A model generated the notes under the pieces. The model saw only the letters and a program-made list of their open reading frames with translations, made no database searches and was not told the DNA's origin. From an uncultured Clostridia bacterium (lineage in GTDB: Bacteria; Bacillota; Clostridia; Christensenellales; UBA1242), in assembly GCA_944349915.1 (NCBI GenBank), contig CALVNU010000055.1, positions 1-5,955 of the forward strand: DNA of 5,955 nucleotides, read 5' to 3'. Numbering within the stretch: position 1 is the stretch's first letter; every line of letters starts with the position of its first letter. The translations under genes were made by a program, and so were the position numbers. Positions 4,382 to 5,955 of this stretch are shown piece by piece.

Positions 4382-5955
4382 TTAAAACAAATCGGAATAT
4401 CTGCTTGTGTAGTGCACAATTGTATATTCTTCTTTTGCATTTTGAAGAACCATAGACTCATATTCGCCTTGGTCTGCTTGATAAAGTTCATCATAAAGAA
4501 GGTCAAAATAAGATTTGTCAACAAGCGGATTTACTCGAGTATTTGACAAAATATAGGTTGCACTATTTTGATTTGTTTCATCTCCGCTTGTATAAGTCAA
4601 ACTATAATTTTCATTTGCCGACTGCAAAATTCTTGCAATATCTTCATTTTCTGCCATGCCCGTATATATCACAATATGAAGACCATAATTTGTCCTTACA
4701 TAATCCGACACATCACCAAATTGTCCTGCGCCGTTATTGTAAAGAGCAAGCCCCGCATCGTTGAAAGCGTCAACAAAACTTGAAACGGCATTGCCGTCTT
4801 TGTCTTGTCCAATAACATAGCAAGAAGTTGCGTTAAACATGCCAGTGTCTTCGCCATACATATAAATGTATTGATTTATAAGGTCGGCCTTTGCCGTGTA
4901 AGATTTTGCCCCTGCAAGTTGAGACTTAATCAATGACAAAAGTCCGTCTTGCGTCAAAGTGCTTGACTTTTCAACATAGGTACCATCGCTTTGCTTTTCT
5001 CTTACAACAGGTTTAAGCGAACTGTAAAGCGCATCAAGGTCGGCTTCAAACTCTTCTCTTGTGTAGGCGCCGTCATAACTTACCGGGCTGTTTACAAGTT
5101 CTTCTGGAATCTCGCCGTCATCTGGAGATTGTCCATAAAATTTTTCATAATATCTGTTGTAGTCCTCTTGCTGTTCATCATCAAACATGATAAGGATGTT
5201 TGCCACAGTAAAATATTTTGTGCCGTCTGCATCGTTTTTGTAATAATAAACACCTGCAGCATTTTCTTGAATTGTAGTATCATAAGAACTGTCATTTTCA
5301 ATTTCATATTGAACATAACCTCTTCTAACCTTGCTTGAATAAAGGGCAAGCACATCGTTAATTGTTACAGAAGAGATTTCGCTATCGTCATCATATTCTT
5401 CGCTAAAAACTTCTACAATGTAGTTTTCATACATAAGTTTTGCAAGCCTGTCAATTTCCCTTTCAAAAAGACTAACCGTATCGGTTGAAAGGTTAAGTCC
5501 TCTTTCGGAAGTAATAAGCGCTTGTTTGTAGGCATCAAAAGCCTTTTCATAGTCTTGGTTGCCACTTGTTGTAACATAAGTTACAAAATTTGTATAAATT
5601 TCTTTAAGGTCATCTTTATTTGAATAATCATGTTTGTTGCTCTCATCATAATCGGTGTAGCCATCAATAACACTTGTTTCAACATTCAAGCGGACAATTT
5701 GTCCGTTTTCTATTTTTATAGTTTTTGTGTAACCTGTAAAAGATATAGCATCTTGCGAAGTGGATTCTCCCTCTGTTTCTGTTCCCACGATTTTATCATA
5801 GTAAGATGTGAAATTGCTATAGAGAGAATCAACCGTTTGCGACCAGATATAATCTTTTTCTTTATCTGTCAAGCCTCCCCTTTTTTCAACATTCTCTTCA
5901 CCTTCTGCAACTGTGATTTTTCTGTTTTCGGCAATAGTAAGCGAAGTATCATATG
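4382..5955 (-). CDS. PrsA-like parvulin foldase, C-terminal part (N-terminus outside window)
   Basis: The frame is open to the right edge, so this is a partial gene of at least 524 codons. The visible protein is acidic, rich in Asp/Glu/Tyr/Ser and has no membrane segment, which fits an extracytoplasmic domain. A parvulin (PpiC/rotamase) pattern is visible: the opening strand VANILIMFDD (about 5206-5177), and the closing part GMFN, then SFVDAFNDAGLALYNNGAGQFGDVSDYVRTNYGLHIVIYTG (about 4780-4658), where family members have F..A...L..G..S..V.T..G.HII. Roughly 110 residues separate these parts, more than in a compact parvulin domain. PrsA-type foldases are lipid-anchored outside the membrane and help secreted proteins fold; the anchor itself is not visible. 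A SurA/PrsA-like chaperone with weak isomerase activity is equally possible. No strong terminator follows the stop at 4382. TTG 5872 is not the start: GGAGG lies only one base before it and the frame continues upstream. Confidence 0.82.
   Translation of the reverse strand, partial: YDTSLTIAENRKITVAEGEENVEKRGGLTDKEKDYIWSQTVDSLYSNFTSYYDKIVGTETEGESTSQDAISFTGYTKTIKIENGQIVRLNVETSVIDGYTDYDESNKHDYSNKDDLKEIYTNFVTYVTTSGNQDYEKAFDAYKQALITSERGLNLSTDTVSLFEREIDRLAKLMYENYIVEVFSEEYDDDSEISSVTINDVLALYSSKVRRGYVQYEIENDSSYDTTIQENAAGVYYYKNDADGTKYFTVANILIMFDDEQQEDYNRYYEKFYGQSPDDGEIPEELVNSPVSYDGAYTREEFEADLDALYSSLKPVVREKQSDGTYVEKSSTLTQDGLLSLIKSQLAGAKSYTAKADLINQYIYMYGEDTGMFNATSCYVIGQDKDGNAVSSFVDAFNDAGLALYNNGAGQFGDVSDYVRTNYGLHIVIYTGMAENEDIARILQSANENYSLTYTSGDETNQNSATYILSNTRVNPLVDKSYFDLLYDELYQADQGEYESMVLQNAKEEYTIVHYTSRYSDLF

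Noticed and set aside
5092..5355. Minus-strand 87-codon open frame inside the foldase gene
   Set aside because: It lies wholly within a long, clearly coding frame on the same strand, has no ribosome site and shows no recognisable protein features.
5870..5879. TTG at 5872 with adjacent GGAGG as the foldase start
   Set aside because: Only one base separates the GGAGG from the TTG, the frame stays open to the window edge, and a secreted foldase needs a signal sequence, which is absent here.

Overview
The window is AT-rich throughout, most strongly between genes. All six recognisable genes lie on the minus strand, so transcription runs from the right edge to the left. Good Shine-Dalgarno sites (GGAGG type), textbook sigma-A promoters, a type II acyl carrier protein and a SpoIIQ-type LytM/M23 protein point to a low-GC Gram-positive bacterium. 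A spore-forming or formerly spore-forming clostridial lineage fits best. This is inferred from protein features and base composition only; no database search was possible.

Layout in transcription order (right to left). (1) 5955-4382: C-terminal part of a large secreted parvulin-type (PrsA-like) foldase whose N-terminus lies outside the window. (2) 4381-4160: intergenic DNA with two tandem 40-bp imperfect repeats, each holding the same TTAATTT-N3-AAATTAA dyad, followed by a strong promoter that places the transcript start on the ATG of the next gene. (3) 4159-2729: a multi-pass protein of the LPG-synthase-TM / UPF0104 flippase-like family with an unusual soluble N-terminal extension. (4) 2728-2434: a very AT-rich 295-bp gap with a perfect palindrome, short direct repeats and a promoter. 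(5) 2433-1885: a membrane-anchored exported protein with a faint TasA-like look. (6) 1825-1550: a 91-residue tail-anchored protein behind a promoter with perfect hexamers. (7) 1494-1051: a small exported protein, possibly YwmB-like. (8) 975-415: the SpoIIQ-type M23 protein. (9) 346-113: acpP, with its own promoter and terminator.

Most products act at or outside the membrane: foldase, lipid flippase-like protein, anchored exported proteins and an LytM-domain protein. This is an envelope-oriented neighbourhood ending in a housekeeping fatty-acid gene. A YwmB-like gene beside a SpoIIQ-type gene would echo the ywmB-murA-spoIID-spoIIQ order of Bacillus and relatives, but the YwmB identification is weak. 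No CRISPR array, tRNA, rRNA, insertion sequence or obvious foreign element was seen. The most unusual signals are regulatory: the dyad-bearing tandem repeat, the predicted leaderless flippase-like mRNA, and several predicted transcript starts only about 10-17 nt from the start codon.
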